Positions 8,679 to 17,391 of a stretch of 64,000 nt of DNA are shown here, in pieces. Every line of letters begins with the position of its first letter. The stretch's first letter is position 1. The notes beneath the pieces are model-generated. The model did not search any database. It saw nothing but the letters and a program-made list of their open reading frames with translations, and was not told where the DNA came from. Origin of the DNA: Rothia terrae (GTDB lineage Bacteria > Actinomycetota > Actinomycetes > Actinomycetales > Micrococcaceae); assembly GCF_012396615.1 (NCBI RefSeq), contig NZ_JAAXPV010000004.1, positions 82,656 through 146,655 of the forward strand, given 5' to 3'. The position numbers and the translations under genes are program-made.

Positions 8679-9995
8679 ATGAAATTTGGCGCAACAACAC
8701 CTGACTTTGGCTCACGCGATGCCCTTACCCCGGAACTCAGTAAGTTCGTGGGAGAAGGGCGCACCGTTACGATTCTTGGTTCAACCGGTTCTATTGGCAC
8801 CCAAGCAATGGATGTCATTCGACACGTCGCTCATCTTTCCGGTGCCACCGTTGATAGCGCGGATGCGCCTTTGAAAGTTGTGGCGCTTGCCGCTGGCACA
8901 TCGTCGCTACAGCTACTAGCTGAGCAGGCAGTTGAAACCCGTGTGAAGCTGGTCGCTACCTCAGGCGACGCTGAAGCGGCCCGCACACTCAGCGAACTCA
9001 TCGCAGGGCTAGCAAGCGCAGCCAATATCGCCTATCAGCCGCACATCGTTCACGGTCAGGACGCGGCAACTGAAGCCGCGAGATTCGGCGCCGACGTGGT
9101 TCTCAACGGAATTACCGGTTCAATCGGTCTCGCGCCCACCCTGGCTGCTCTAGAGTCTGGTCAGCAGGTTGCTCTGGCTAACAAAGAGTCCCTCATCGCC
9201 GGTGGACGCTTGGTGAGAGCAGCCGTTGACTCGTCGCCGCTAGAGCAAGCGCTCATTCCCGTGGATTCTGAGCACTCCGCGCTTGCACAGGCACTGGCAT
9301 CCGGTACTGACCGTGAGGTTGATCGTCTGATTCTTACGGCCTCGGGTGGCCCTTTCCGCGGCATGAGTTACGAGCAACTACGCGATGTAACACCGAAGCA
9401 AGCGCTAGCCCACCCCACGTGGGATATGGGATTGGTAGTTACCACTAACTCGGCGTCCATGGTGAATAAGGCTCTTGAAGTTCTTGAAGCCCACCACCTG
9501 TTTGGCGTTGATCTTGCCCGCATCGACGTGACGGTGCACCGTCAATCCATTGTCCATTCCATGGTGCAGTTTGTGGATGGCTCAACCATCGCTCAAGCAT
9601 CACCGCCCACCATGCTTCTACCCATCGCCCTAGGACTGACTTGGCCGCACCGCGTCCCCGGTGTAGCTTCATCCTGCGATTGGTCAACTGCATCTGAGTG
9701 GACCTTTGAACCGCTTGATAACAAAGCTTTCCCCGCAGTAGGCATGATTAAGGACGCTGGTAAACGTGCCGGTACCTTTCCCGCCGTTTTCAACGCTGCC
9801 AACGAAGAAGCCGTGGCGGCTTTCCACGCTGGCACCATCCGCTTTACCGACATCATCGACACCGTAGGCAAAGTGCTTGACGAACACGAAAACTCAGACG
9901 CTAAAACTGAGGACGCAGACCTCACATTGGATGCGGTGTTGCATGCTGAACAGTGGGCACGAGCTCGCGCCAATGAAATGCTGGGACTCTCTTAG
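8679..9995 (+). CDS. dxr: 1-deoxy-D-xylulose-5-phosphate reductoisomerase
   Basis: Second step of the MEP isoprenoid pathway: rearranges and reduces DXP to MEP with NADPH and a divalent metal. Seen: NADPH-binding GSTGSIG (about 32-38), ALANKES, ILTASGGPFRG, HPTWDMG and the substrate loop SASMVNKALEV. 438 residues is slightly long because of an N-terminal addition and small insertions. It heads the actinobacterial dxr - rip1 - ispG - GNAT block, here interrupted by the pfl operon. There is no ribosome binding site before the ATG, so the transcript may be leaderless. Confidence 0.95.
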   Translation: MKFGATTPDFGSRDALTPELSKFVGEGRTVTILGSTGSIGTQAMDVIRHVAHLSGATVDSADAPLKVVALAAGTSSLQLLAEQAVETRVKLVATSGDAEAARTLSELIAGLASAANIAYQPHIVHGQDAATEAARFGADVVLNGITGSIGLAPTLAALESGQQVALANKESLIAGGRLVRAAVDSSPLEQALIPVDSEHSALAQALASGTDREVDRLILTASGGPFRGMSYEQLRDVTPKQALAHPTWDMGLVVTTNSASMVNKALEVLEAHHLFGVDLARIDVTVHRQSIVHSMVQFVDGSTIAQASPPTMLLPIALGLTWPHRVPGVASSCDWSTASEWTFEPLDNKAFPAVGMIKDAGKRAGTFPAVFNAANEEAVAAFHAGTIRFTDIIDTVGKVLDEHENSDAKTEDADLTLDAVLHAEQWARARANEMLGLS

Positions 9996-10029
9996 ACATT
10001 CGCCCAGGAAATTTTAGAGCTTTTGCAAT

Positions 10030-10134
10030 CACATAGGATGCGGGATGCCAGCAGTCCCTCTCGCGGATTCGCGTTGGGCGCTCTCCGCGATTCACATTAG
10101 CCGCGAGCCAGCTGGCATCCCCGCATACCATGTG
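10030..10134 (+). repeat. Dispersed structured intergenic element, copy A
   Basis: Arms 10030-10052 and 10111-10134 are complementary over about 22 bases (cacataggatgcgggatgcc against ggcatccccgcataccatgtg). They enclose a 58-base core containing agtccctctcgcggat and gcgattcaca. The reverse complement of the core matches the core of copy C (36312-36375) at roughly 80 percent, while the arms of the two copies differ. It lies between the 3' ends of dxr and pflA. Confidence 0.75.
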
Positions 10135-10157
10135 AACTGGCCGCCAGCTGAATGAGT

Positions 10158-10194
10158 AATGCCCCGGCTACTTTTCTCACGTAGCCGGGGCATA
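10158..10194. terminator. Bidirectional terminator between dxr and pflA
   Basis: Perfect inverted repeat atgccccggctac / gtagccggggcat followed by T residues on the plus strand. It serves convergent dxr and the pfl operon. Confidence 0.9.
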
Positions 10195-10214
10195 ATTTTT
10201 TACAGAGAGACGCT

Positions 10215-11081
10215 TTAGTAAACCTCTAGACCGCGTGCGCGGAACTGGTCGCGGATGCGTTCAGTTTCTTCTTTCGAGGGCGGCTGGACGTCCTTGAGCT
10301 CGTAGTTGATACCCAGGGACTCCCATTTATCGGTGCCCATTTGGTGAAAAGGAAGAACCTCAACGCGCTTGACCGCATTGGGCCAGCGGCACACAATATC
10401 GGCTACTTTCTCAACATTCTCATAAGAATCCGTGTAGCCGGGCACAGCTACAAAACGAATCCACACGTCCTTACCCAACGCATTGAGACGGTCACCAAAG
10501 TCGATGGTGGGCTGTAACTCGCGTCCTGTGACCTTCTTATAGGTGTCCTCATCGCCGGACTTCACATCGAGAAGCACCAGATCAACGTAGTCCAAGAACT
10601 CGTCGGTGACGGTGCGTCCAAGATACCCCGAAGTATCGATGCAAGTGTGAATACCCAACGATTTTGCACTAATCAGAAGGTTCTCAGCGAAGGCACGTTG
10701 CATAAGAACTTCGCCGCCAGAGATAGTGATTCCGCCGCCGGTTGATTTGAAGACCTTACGATAACGCTTGACCTTTTTGAGCAGCTCATCGATCATAATC
10801 GGTTTGCCGTCTCGCATCTGAAAAGTATCGGGGTTATGGCAGTAGACGCAACGCAACGGGCATCCGTTCATGAACACTGTCATGCGGGTGCCCGGCCCGT
10901 CCACAGCGGTTACAAGCTCCCAAGAATGGATGGAGCCGAGCTTACCTTCGCGCATCAACTGTAGCTGTGATGAGCGCTCAAGATCGGTCATCTCACCCAA
11001 ACCCCAGGTGCCAGCCCCGGATTGGCGAGACTCCGGGGGAGCAAAATCTTGTTCCCCCGGAGCCTGAACATCAATAGACAT
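10215..11081 (-). CDS. pflA: Pyruvate formate-lyase activating enzyme
   Basis: Radical SAM activase that abstracts a hydrogen from the glycine of pyruvate formate-lyase. The [4Fe-4S] cysteines appear as C74-x3-C78-x2-C81 (CPLRCVYC), followed by HNPDTFQ and the GGGITISGGEVLMQ SAM-binding stretch. At 288 residues it carries about 45 extra N-terminal residues before the GSIHSWELVTAVDGPG start of the core. Inner methionines (31, 43) are possible alternative starts. It is the third gene of the pflB - radical-domain - pflA operon, beginning 8 bases after the radical-domain stop, so coupled translation is likely. Confidence 0.93.
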   Translation of the reverse strand: MSIDVQAPGEQDFAPPESRQSGAGTWGLGEMTDLERSSQLQLMREGKLGSIHSWELVTAVDGPGTRMTVFMNGCPLRCVYCHNPDTFQMRDGKPIMIDELLKKVKRYRKVFKSTGGGITISGGEVLMQRAFAENLLISAKSLGIHTCIDTSGYLGRTVTDEFLDYVDLVLLDVKSGDEDTYKKVTGRELQPTIDFGDRLNALGKDVWIRFVAVPGYTDSYENVEKVADIVCRWPNAVKRVEVLPFHQMGTDKWESLGINYELKDVQPPSKEETERIRDQFRARGLEVY

Positions 11082-11089
11082 AGATGAAA

Positions 11090-11344
11090 TTAAGCGCCCT
11101 GGTGGAAGGTGCGTGAGAGAACGTCCATCTGCTGCTCGCGGGTAAGGCGAACAAAGTTGACGGCGTAACCTGAAACGCGAACGGTGAGGTTCGGGTAGTT
11201 CTCAGGGTTCTCCATAGCGTCAAGCAAGGTGTCCTTGTTCAACACATTGATGTTTGCGTGGTACAGGCCCTTGCTGTCTGCGGGCTTTGCCTCGCGGTTT
11301 GCCTTCATTGATGCAAGGCGCTCTTCGTAAGTCTTTACTGCCAT
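11090..11344 (-). CDS. Detached glycyl-radical domain of pyruvate formate-lyase
   Basis: An 84-residue protein equal to the C-terminal radical domain of PFL. From about residue 26 ([19 protein letters not shown]) it follows the last 60 residues of full-length PFL, with the radical motif RVSGYAVNF at 56-64, Gly59 as predicted radical site, and the conserved [13 protein letters not shown] end. Residues 1-25 (charged, helical) have no counterpart in PFL. It resembles autonomous cofactor GrcA/YfiD but lacks the longer GrcA N terminus. It has its own AGAAGG site and lies 49 bases after a pflB that lacks this domain, so it should be essential for activity rather than a spare part. Confidence 0.92.
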   Translation of the reverse strand: MAVKTYEERLASMKANREAKPADSKGLYHANINVLNKDTLLDAMENPENYPNLTVRVSGYAVNFVRLTREQQMDVLSRTFHQGA

Positions 11345-11393
11345 GATATGACCTTCTTTCTAAATGAATATTTTGTGTAAGAACTACTAGAAA

Positions 11394-13508
11394 CTAGTCT
11401 TCTTCCGGAACGAATCCGGCGTCCAAGATGCCAACGAGGTTCTTGACCTGTTCGTCCTTGGTGCGGCCCAACGCGGTCGGGGTGATCGTGTTGGTCAGCG
11501 AGATACCGTCGAGAGCGTCGTCGTAGTCGAGCTTGCCAACGGAGAGCATTGACGCCACCATGCCGTGGGTGTCTTTGCCGTTCTCGGGGTTTGCACCGGG
11601 GGAGAACGGGGTGCCTGCGCGGTGACCTGATGGGAAGTTACCGGTTGCCTTACCGTAGACAACGTTTGAGGTAATGGTCAGAACCGACTGGGTGGGGATT
11701 GCGTCGCGGTAGAGCGGGATTGCCTTGATCTTGCTCATGACGGTGTGGACGATGGTTGCAGCGATATCGTCTGCGCGGTCGTCGTCGTTGCCGTAGGCGG
11801 GGAAGTCGCCTTCGGTCTTGTAGTCAACAATCAGACCGGTCTCGTCGCGAATGGGGGTTACCTTCGCGTACTTGATAGCTGATAGTGAGTCAGCGACGAT
11901 TGACAGACCAGCGATGCCACAACCCATTGCACGGATGATGTCTGAGTCGTGCAGAGCCATCTCGATGGATTCGTAGGCGTACTTGTCGTGGCTGTAGTGA
12001 ATGATATTCAAAGCCTCAACGTAGGTGCCGATAACCCAGTCAAGCATGTGCTCATACTTGTTCCAGACTTCATCGAAGTCAAGGGGACCGTCGCCCGTGA
12101 TGGGCTCGTAACCCTCAACAACCTGCTTGCCGCTCATCTCATCGCGTCCACCGTTCATGGCGTACAGCAAAGCCTTAGCAGCGTTGACGCGAGCGCCGAA
12201 GAACTGCATCTGCTTGCCGACCTTCATGGGCGATACGCAGCAGGCGATTGCGGCGTCGTCGCCCCAGTGTTGGCGAATCTGCGGGTCTGACTCGTACTGA
12301 ATCGACGAGGTTTCGATAGAAATTGCCGAGCAGAATTCCTTGTAGCCATCGGGCAGGTTCTCGTCCCAGAAGATGGTGATGTTGGGCTCAGGCGCGGGGC
12401 CGAGGTTGCGAAGAGTCTGCAGTAGACGGAATGAAGTCTTGGTGACTAGGGTGCGACCGTCGTCTGAGAAGCCACCGTCTGACCAGGTTGCCCAGTAGGG
12501 GTCACCTGAGAAGATTTGATCGTAATCGATGGTGCGCAGGAAGCGGGTGATACGCAACTTGATGACGAGTGCGTCGATCATTTCCTGTGCGTCGGACTCG
12601 GTGATGGTGCCTTCTGCAAGGTCACGCTCAAAGTAGGCATCCAAGAAACCTGAGAGGCGACCAATGGACATTGCAGCGCCGTCCTGAGACTTAACTGATG
12701 CCAGGTAACCGAAGTAGGTCCACTGAACAGCTTCTTGTGCATTCTTAGCGGGGCCTGAGATATCAAAGCCGTACTTTGATGCCATGTTCTTCAGGCGCTT
12801 GAGGGCCTTGATTTGCTCTGAGTGTTCTTCGCGGTAGCGTGCCCAGTGTTCTGAGAAGCCCTTGTCGGCCACTGAATCCTTAGCGCGTTCCTTGTCGGCG
12901 ATGAGGGCATCTACACCGTAGAGAGCTACACGACGGTAGTCACCGATGATGCGACCGCGACCGTAAGCATCGGGCAGGCCGGTGATGATGTGTGAAGAAC
13001 GTGCCGCGCGGATGCGGGGAGTGTAGATATCGAAGACTGCCTCGTTGTGAGTCTTGCGGTACTCGGTGAAGATTTTCTTAACGTTTTCGTTAGGTTCTTT
13101 GCCGGCCTCGCGGATTGCGGTTTCGACCATGCGCCAGCCACCGTAGGGCATCATAGCGCGCTTGAGGGGAACATCGGTCTGCAAACCAACGATAACGTCG
13201 TCGTCCTCTGAAATGTAGCCAGCACCGAAAGCATCAATCTCTGCGGGGGTTTCGGTATCTACATCGTAAACACGCTGCTTGCGTTCTACGGAGAGGAACT
13301 TCTTCTCGAGAGTGTCCCACACACGCAGGGTCTTTTCGGTAGGACCTGCGAGGAAGGAAGCGTCGCCTTCGAAGGGGGTGTAGTTCTTGAGAATGAAGTC
13401 GCGTACCTCAACGCCGCGCTTCCATTCGCCGTCTGCGAAGTTACGCCACGCGTCAGCAAACTCGGGACGAATCAACAGGTCTTCGTCGATGTGAGCTTGT
13501 GCAGTCAT
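11394..13508 (-). CDS. pflB: Pyruvate formate-lyase catalytic subunit lacking the radical domain
   Basis: Converts pyruvate and CoA to formate and acetyl-CoA in anaerobic metabolism. The ten-stranded barrel is complete, with the thiyl-radical pair Cys423-Cys424 in IACCVSPMKVGKQMQFFGARVN and typical stretches such as MMPYGGWRMVE and TPRIRAARSSHI. The chain stops at GILDAGFVPEED, exactly where the linker to the glycyl-radical domain begins in E. coli PFL (760 residues); no RVSGYAV motif is present. The start is the ATG at 13508, with AAAGGAG upstream; the frame is open further to 13550. The radical domain and the activase follow in the same operon. Confidence 0.94.
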   Translation of the reverse strand: MTAQAHIDEDLLIRPEFADAWRNFADGEWKRGVEVRDFILKNYTPFEGDASFLAGPTEKTLRVWDTLEKKFLSVERKQRVYDVDTETPAEIDAFGAGYISEDDDVIVGLQTDVPLKRAMMPYGGWRMVETAIREAGKEPNENVKKIFTEYRKTHNEAVFDIYTPRIRAARSSHIITGLPDAYGRGRIIGDYRRVALYGVDALIADKERAKDSVADKGFSEHWARYREEHSEQIKALKRLKNMASKYGFDISGPAKNAQEAVQWTYFGYLASVKSQDGAAMSIGRLSGFLDAYFERDLAEGTITESDAQEMIDALVIKLRITRFLRTIDYDQIFSGDPYWATWSDGGFSDDGRTLVTKTSFRLLQTLRNLGPAPEPNITIFWDENLPDGYKEFCSAISIETSSIQYESDPQIRQHWGDDAAIACCVSPMKVGKQMQFFGARVNAAKALLYAMNGGRDEMSGKQVVEGYEPITGDGPLDFDEVWNKYEHMLDWVIGTYVEALNIIHYSHDKYAYESIEMALHDSDIIRAMGCGIAGLSIVADSLSAIKYAKVTPIRDETGLIVDYKTEGDFPAYGNDDDRADDIAATIVHTVMSKIKAIPLYRDAIPTQSVLTITSNVVYGKATGNFPSGHRAGTPFSPGANPENGKDTHGMVASMLSVGKLDYDDALDGISLTNTITPTALGRTKDEQVKNLVGILDAGFVPEED

Positions 13509-14006
13509 TGTGCTGATTGCTCCTTTTTCTTCTGTCCGTTGTGCGGGCATGTGTAGAGGAATATCTTGCTTAAAACACTAGGGGTTCTGAAGGTAAAAAT
13601 AAAGGCGGAAAGAAATCTTGACAGCCTGTTGTTTTGTTGCTTGATTTTTAAAAATATGGCTCTGACTAGTTGTTTTGTAATTTTTTGAGAAGGGTCGCGG
13701 TGGAACGTTGAGGGTGCGTACGGAAAAAATATCAAATATGAAGTAAAGGTTATTTCTACACAAAAAATTGGGTGAAACTGACCTAAACTTTGAGGTGAAC
13801 ATGACCTAAAGTACCTGTGGAATATAGGTCACAGCAGTCTGTAACCCGGCTCATAACATTCGCGTATATCAAGCTTTCGCCCCGATGCTATAAAGCTAGT
13901 TTTCAGCTGCTCATCTTAGGATGAAAGCTCTGACTCTAGTTCCACAGACGCTATGTACTAGAGTATGGCTAGTTAGAAGCGTGAAAACTGAGACCGTAGG
14001 GGCGCA
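13509..14006. other. 498-base divergent intergenic region, pfl operon / rip1
   Basis: AT-rich spacer between divergently transcribed pflB and rip1. Short minus-strand open frames inside it are AT-rich and lack ribosome sites, so I do not call genes. It contains the 23-bp-spaced array at 13771-13832 and, near rip1, a tactagag stretch (about 13956) similar to ones before dxr and proS. I saw no clear FNR (TTGAT-N4-ATCAA) or Rex palindrome. Confidence 0.6.
13771..13832. promoter_or_regulatory. Triple operator-like array
   Basis: Two near-identical sites, ggtgaaactgacctaaa (13771-13787) and ggtgaacatgacctaaa (13794-13810), start exactly 23 bp apart. A third half, taggtca, lies inverted at 13825-13831, again 23 bp on from the second tgaccta. 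Two-turn phasing suggests cooperative binding of a regulator. The array lies about 265 bp upstream of pflB and 175 bp upstream of rip1; which gene it controls is unknown. Confidence 0.55.
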
Positions 14007-15350
14007 ATGGGCATCTTGCTATTTATTATTGGTGTCATCATCATGGCAGTGGCGATTGGTGCATCGATCGGTTTGCATGAGATTGGGCATCTTGTGCCCG
14101 CCAAAAAGTTTGGCGTTCGCGTGCCTCAGTACATGATTGGCTTTGGTAAAACCCTGTTTTCTGTTCGCAGGGGAGAAACCGAATACGGGTTCAAGCTGAT
14201 TCCGCTGGGCGGCTATATTTCAATGATTGGAATGTATCCGCCTGCAAAAACCGGTGAGGGACTGCGCACCAGTACCACCGGCCCCTTTAGTCAGCTCATC
14301 GAGGACGCCCGTGCGGTTGACCACGAACGCATCAGCGAAACCGATGAGAACAGGGTTTTTTATAAGCTACCCATTTATAAGCGCATCATTATTATGCTGG
14401 GCGGACCGGTGATGAACCTACTCATCGGCGTAGTGTGTGTAGCGATTTTGATTCTTGGTTTTGGTAGTGCACAGCCCACCACCACGGTGTCATCGGTGAG
14501 TCAGTGCGTTAAAACTGTTTCATCGGAGCAGGAGAATAATGCTACCGCAGCGTGCGCTGAGAGCGACCCGAAAGCCCCAGCCGCTGCAGCCGGTCTAAAA
14601 GCTGGAGATGTGATTACCCGTTTTGCGGGGCAACATATTTCAAGCTGGAACCAGCTGACCGATGAAATTAAAACTCACGCCAACCAGAGCGTTGAGGTGA
14701 CCGTGCTTCGTGACGGTAAAACTGAGAACCTCACCATCGAACCGATGCTCACTGCGCGTCCTGTTATGAATGAGACGACCGGAACCTATGAGAAAAATGA
14801 GGACGGTAGCTACAAGACCACCGATGTTGGCTTTATTGGTGTCTCCCCGTCAACCGAGCTGGTGCCCGGCACTGCCGGAGATATTCTGCCGACCGTTGGG
14901 GAGCAGATGAAGAGCATCTACTCCAGCGTCCTCCGCCTGCCCGCGCGTGTTTTTGAAACCGCCAGGGTGCTGGTGACGAACGGTGAGCGAGGCGTTAATG
15001 GCCCCATGTCAGTTGTGGGTGTTGGGCGCATCGCCGGAGAGATTGCATCCACCGACCAGATTAATCTCAAAGAAAAAGCAGCCACGCTGGTGTCGATGAT
15101 TGGCACGCTCAATCTTTTTCTTTTTGCTCTCAACCTTGTGCCGTTGCTACCTCTTGACGGTGGTCATGTACTCGGCGCGCTGTGGGAAGGTGTTCGTAAG
15201 TTGTTTGCGCGCTTGTTTGGGCGACAGAATCCGGGACCGTTTGATGCCGCTAAGCTCCTGCCACTGACATTTGTGGTTGCAGGTGCGTTCGGGCTGATGT
15301 CGCTGATTCTCATTACCGCAGATATCTTCAAGCCCATTACTTTGCTGTAG
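14007..15350 (+). CDS. rip1: Site-2 (M50) intramembrane metalloprotease
   Basis: Zinc protease that cleaves transmembrane anti-sigma factors and other substrates within the membrane (RseP/Rip1 family). HEIGH at residues 25-29 supplies two zinc ligands and the catalytic Glu; LVPLLPLDGGH near residue 382 carries the third ligand Asp; a PDZ domain (AAAAGLKAGDVITRFAGQHISSW) occupies roughly 190-260. There are about four transmembrane helices. The gene sits between dxr and ispG as in mycobacteria (Rv2869c). TAGGGG precedes the ATG. The mycobacterial names rip1/rseP are both used for this family. Confidence 0.93.
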   Translation: MGILLFIIGVIIMAVAIGASIGLHEIGHLVPAKKFGVRVPQYMIGFGKTLFSVRRGETEYGFKLIPLGGYISMIGMYPPAKTGEGLRTSTTGPFSQLIEDARAVDHERISETDENRVFYKLPIYKRIIIMLGGPVMNLLIGVVCVAILILGFGSAQPTTTVSSVSQCVKTVSSEQENNATAACAESDPKAPAAAAGLKAGDVITRFAGQHISSWNQLTDEIKTHANQSVEVTVLRDGKTENLTIEPMLTARPVMNETTGTYEKNEDGSYKTTDVGFIGVSPSTELVPGTAGDILPTVGEQMKSIYSSVLRLPARVFETARVLVTNGERGVNGPMSVVGVGRIAGEIASTDQINLKEKAATLVSMIGTLNLFLFALNLVPLLPLDGGHVLGALWEGVRKLFARLFGRQNPGPFDAAKLLPLTFVVAGAFGLMSLILITADIFKPITLL

Positions 15351-15375
15351 AAAGCTAAGCCGCGAAATCTAAAAA

Positions 15376-16059
15376 CTAAGAAATGAGCTTCACCAATTGC
15401 CGGTGGTGATGCTCCGGCAGACAATGGGCAGCAACGACATCTTGTGCGATGTTCTTGTTGCCCATTTTTGCCGCGAATACCATACCCATGGTGATCCCGT
15501 GCTCAGGTCTATCGTGAAAAACAATGTGGTGCTTGGGTTCGATAATTCCAGGTGCGAGAACCCTGGCATATGCCCCGCAGTCACCGTGAGCAGTGAAAGT
15601 TTTCACCCAGCCCTGGCGCTCAAGCCACATTGCAAAGGTTCTGCATGGCTGTCGTGGCACGCTCACTTCGAGAACGGCTGTGCCTACTGAAAATCGCTGA
15701 TTGATTAAAACCTCCGACCAGTTCACTCCAACAGTTGTAAGGTTCTCACCAAACATTCCGTTGGCGTAATTCACGTCCCCTTGCTCAGACCAGAAATCTA
15801 GTTCTTCGCGCGCAAAGATATAGACCGCTTTGTCGGCGCCACCATGATGCTTTGCGTTGCCCACCAAGTCGCCTTCTACTCCTGACCCGTCACCGTAACG
15901 CGGGCCTGGCGCAAAAACGCTAATGGAGTCGACCGCTACCTTGTGAATCCCGGTGGGGCGATGCGGCTGATCAGGTGCGGGAAAAGGATGCGCGATATTA
16001 GTCGACACAATATGAGGGGTGGTTGTTCTTACGGGGGTCTCAAAGCTCATATACGGCAT
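15376..16059 (-). CDS. MOSC-domain protein (YiiM-like)
   Basis: A 227-residue protein of the MOSC fold, related to E. coli YiiM and the C terminus of molybdenum cofactor sulfurase. Seen: KHHGGADKAVYIFAREEL, the GENLTTVGVNW stretch, and the invariant cysteine in PRQPCRTFAMW that could bind a persulfide or molybdopterin. GAYARVLAPGIIEP is typical of the YiiM branch, some of which reduce N-hydroxylated bases. The start may be 16059 or the Met at 16050. It is inserted on the opposite strand between rip1 and ispG, which are otherwise neighbours. Confidence 0.85.
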   Translation of the reverse strand: MPYMSFETPVRTTTPHIVSTNIAHPFPAPDQPHRPTGIHKVAVDSISVFAPGPRYGDGSGVEGDLVGNAKHHGGADKAVYIFAREELDFWSEQGDVNYANGMFGENLTTVGVNWSEVLINQRFSVGTAVLEVSVPRQPCRTFAMWLERQGWVKTFTAHGDCGAYARVLAPGIIEPKHHIVFHDRPEHGITMGMVFAAKMGNKNIAQDVVAAHCLPEHHHRQLVKLIS

Positions 16060-16188
16060 TGTAAATGTGCCTGTGGTGAAAGAGTCGTAGCTTCGTCTTC
16101 TTAAAATCGAGCTAACTGGTGCACAATAGAAGTTGACTCAATACGTATGCTTTGTGGCTACGTATAAAAATACTTTTGGAGGAACGCT

Positions 16189-17352
16189 TTGACCTCGGTC
16201 AATCTAGGAATGCCTGCACCCCCGCCGCCCGTTCTGGCACCGCGTCGTAAGACTCGCCAGTTCAACGTTGGTTCAGTTGGCGTTGGCTCAGAATCGCCCA
16301 TTTCAGTGCAGTCAATGACTACCACCAAAACTCACGATATTGGTGCTACTTTGCAGCAGATCGCTGAGCTCACCGCAGCCGGTTGCGACATTGTTCGCGT
16401 GGCATGCCCCACCGATAAGGACGCAGAGGCTCTGCCTATTATCGCTCAGCAGTCACAGATTCCTGTCATTGCTGATATCCACTTCCAGCCCAAGTACGTT
16501 TATGCTGCTATTGAAGCTGGATGCGGCGCTGTGCGCGTTAACCCCGGTAACATTCGTAAGTTCGATGACCAGGTTAAAGAAATCGCACAGATGGCTAAAG
16601 ACCACGGCACCTCAATCCGCATTGGTGTGAATGGCGGTTCTTTGGACAAGCGTTTGCTGGAAAAGTACGGACGCGCTACCCCCGAGGCTCTCGTTGAGTC
16701 TGCTGTGTGGGAGGCATCCTTGTTCGAAGAACACGGCTTCCACGATTTCAAGATTTCAGTCAAACACAATGACCCCGTCGTCATGGTTGAGGCATACCGT
16801 CAGCTGGCAGCAGCCGGCGACTGGCCCCTGCACCTGGGCGTGACTGAGGCTGGCCCCGCCTTCCAGGGCACCATCAAGAGCTCCACCGCATTTGGCGCTC
16901 TACTCTCTCAGGGCATCGGCGACACCATCCGCGTCTCGCTGTCTGCACCTCCCGTTGAAGAGGTCAAGGTTGGTTCGCAGATTCTCGAATCTTTGAACCT
17001 GCGCCCGCGCAAGCTCGATATCGTTTCTTGCCCCTCATGCGGTCGCGCTCAGGTGAACGTTTGGGAGCTGGCAGAAAAGGTCACCGAAGGTCTTGAAGGC
17101 ATGAAGGTTCCGTTGCGCGTAGCCGTTATGGGTTGCGTTGTAAACGGTCCCGGCGAAGCACGCGAAGCAGACCTCGGCGTCGCATCCGGCAACGGTAAGG
17201 GACAGATCTTCGTCAAGGGCGAAGTTATCAAAACCGTTCCCGAAGATCAGATCGTCGAGACCCTGATTGAAGAAGCTAACCGTATTGCTGGCGAGATGGA
17301 AGCAAGCGGCGAATACGTTCCCGAAGGCTCTCCGTCAGTTAACATCAGCTAA
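16189..17352 (+). CDS. ispG: 4-hydroxy-3-methylbut-2-enyl diphosphate synthase
   Basis: Penultimate MEP pathway enzyme; reductive ring opening of MEcPP using a [4Fe-4S] cluster. The cluster cysteines are visible in [12 protein letters not shown] (about 281-290) and [11 protein letters not shown] (about 316). The N-terminal TIM barrel carries [12 protein letters not shown] and [18 protein letters not shown]. 387 residues fits. It begins with TTG; GGAGG lies about 6 bases upstream, while the next ATG has none. It forms a conserved unit with rip1 and the downstream GNAT gene. Confidence 0.95.
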   Translation: MTSVNLGMPAPPPPVLAPRRKTRQFNVGSVGVGSESPISVQSMTTTKTHDIGATLQQIAELTAAGCDIVRVACPTDKDAEALPIIAQQSQIPVIADIHFQPKYVYAAIEAGCGAVRVNPGNIRKFDDQVKEIAQMAKDHGTSIRIGVNGGSLDKRLLEKYGRATPEALVESAVWEASLFEEHGFHDFKISVKHNDPVVMVEAYRQLAAAGDWPLHLGVTEAGPAFQGTIKSSTAFGALLSQGIGDTIRVSLSAPPVEEVKVGSQILESLNLRPRKLDIVSCPSCGRAQVNVWELAEKVTEGLEGMKVPLRVAVMGCVVNGPGEAREADLGVASGNGKGQIFVKGEVIKTVPEDQIVETLIEEANRIAGEMEASGEYVPEGSPSVNIS

Positions 17353-17391
17353 TACGCATTTTCATTCATCGCAGAGGCCACCGGCACATCT

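Noticed and set aside
11345..11393. A frameshift or sequencing error breaking a normal pflB
   Set aside because: The small gene has its own ribosome site and 25 extra N-terminal residues absent from PFL, and pflB ends cleanly at the domain border. One indel would not produce this.
13505..13802. Small minus-strand ORFs of 74-76 codons in the pfl promoter region
   Set aside because: AT-rich composition, no ribosome sites, and overlap with the pflB start and operator-like array.
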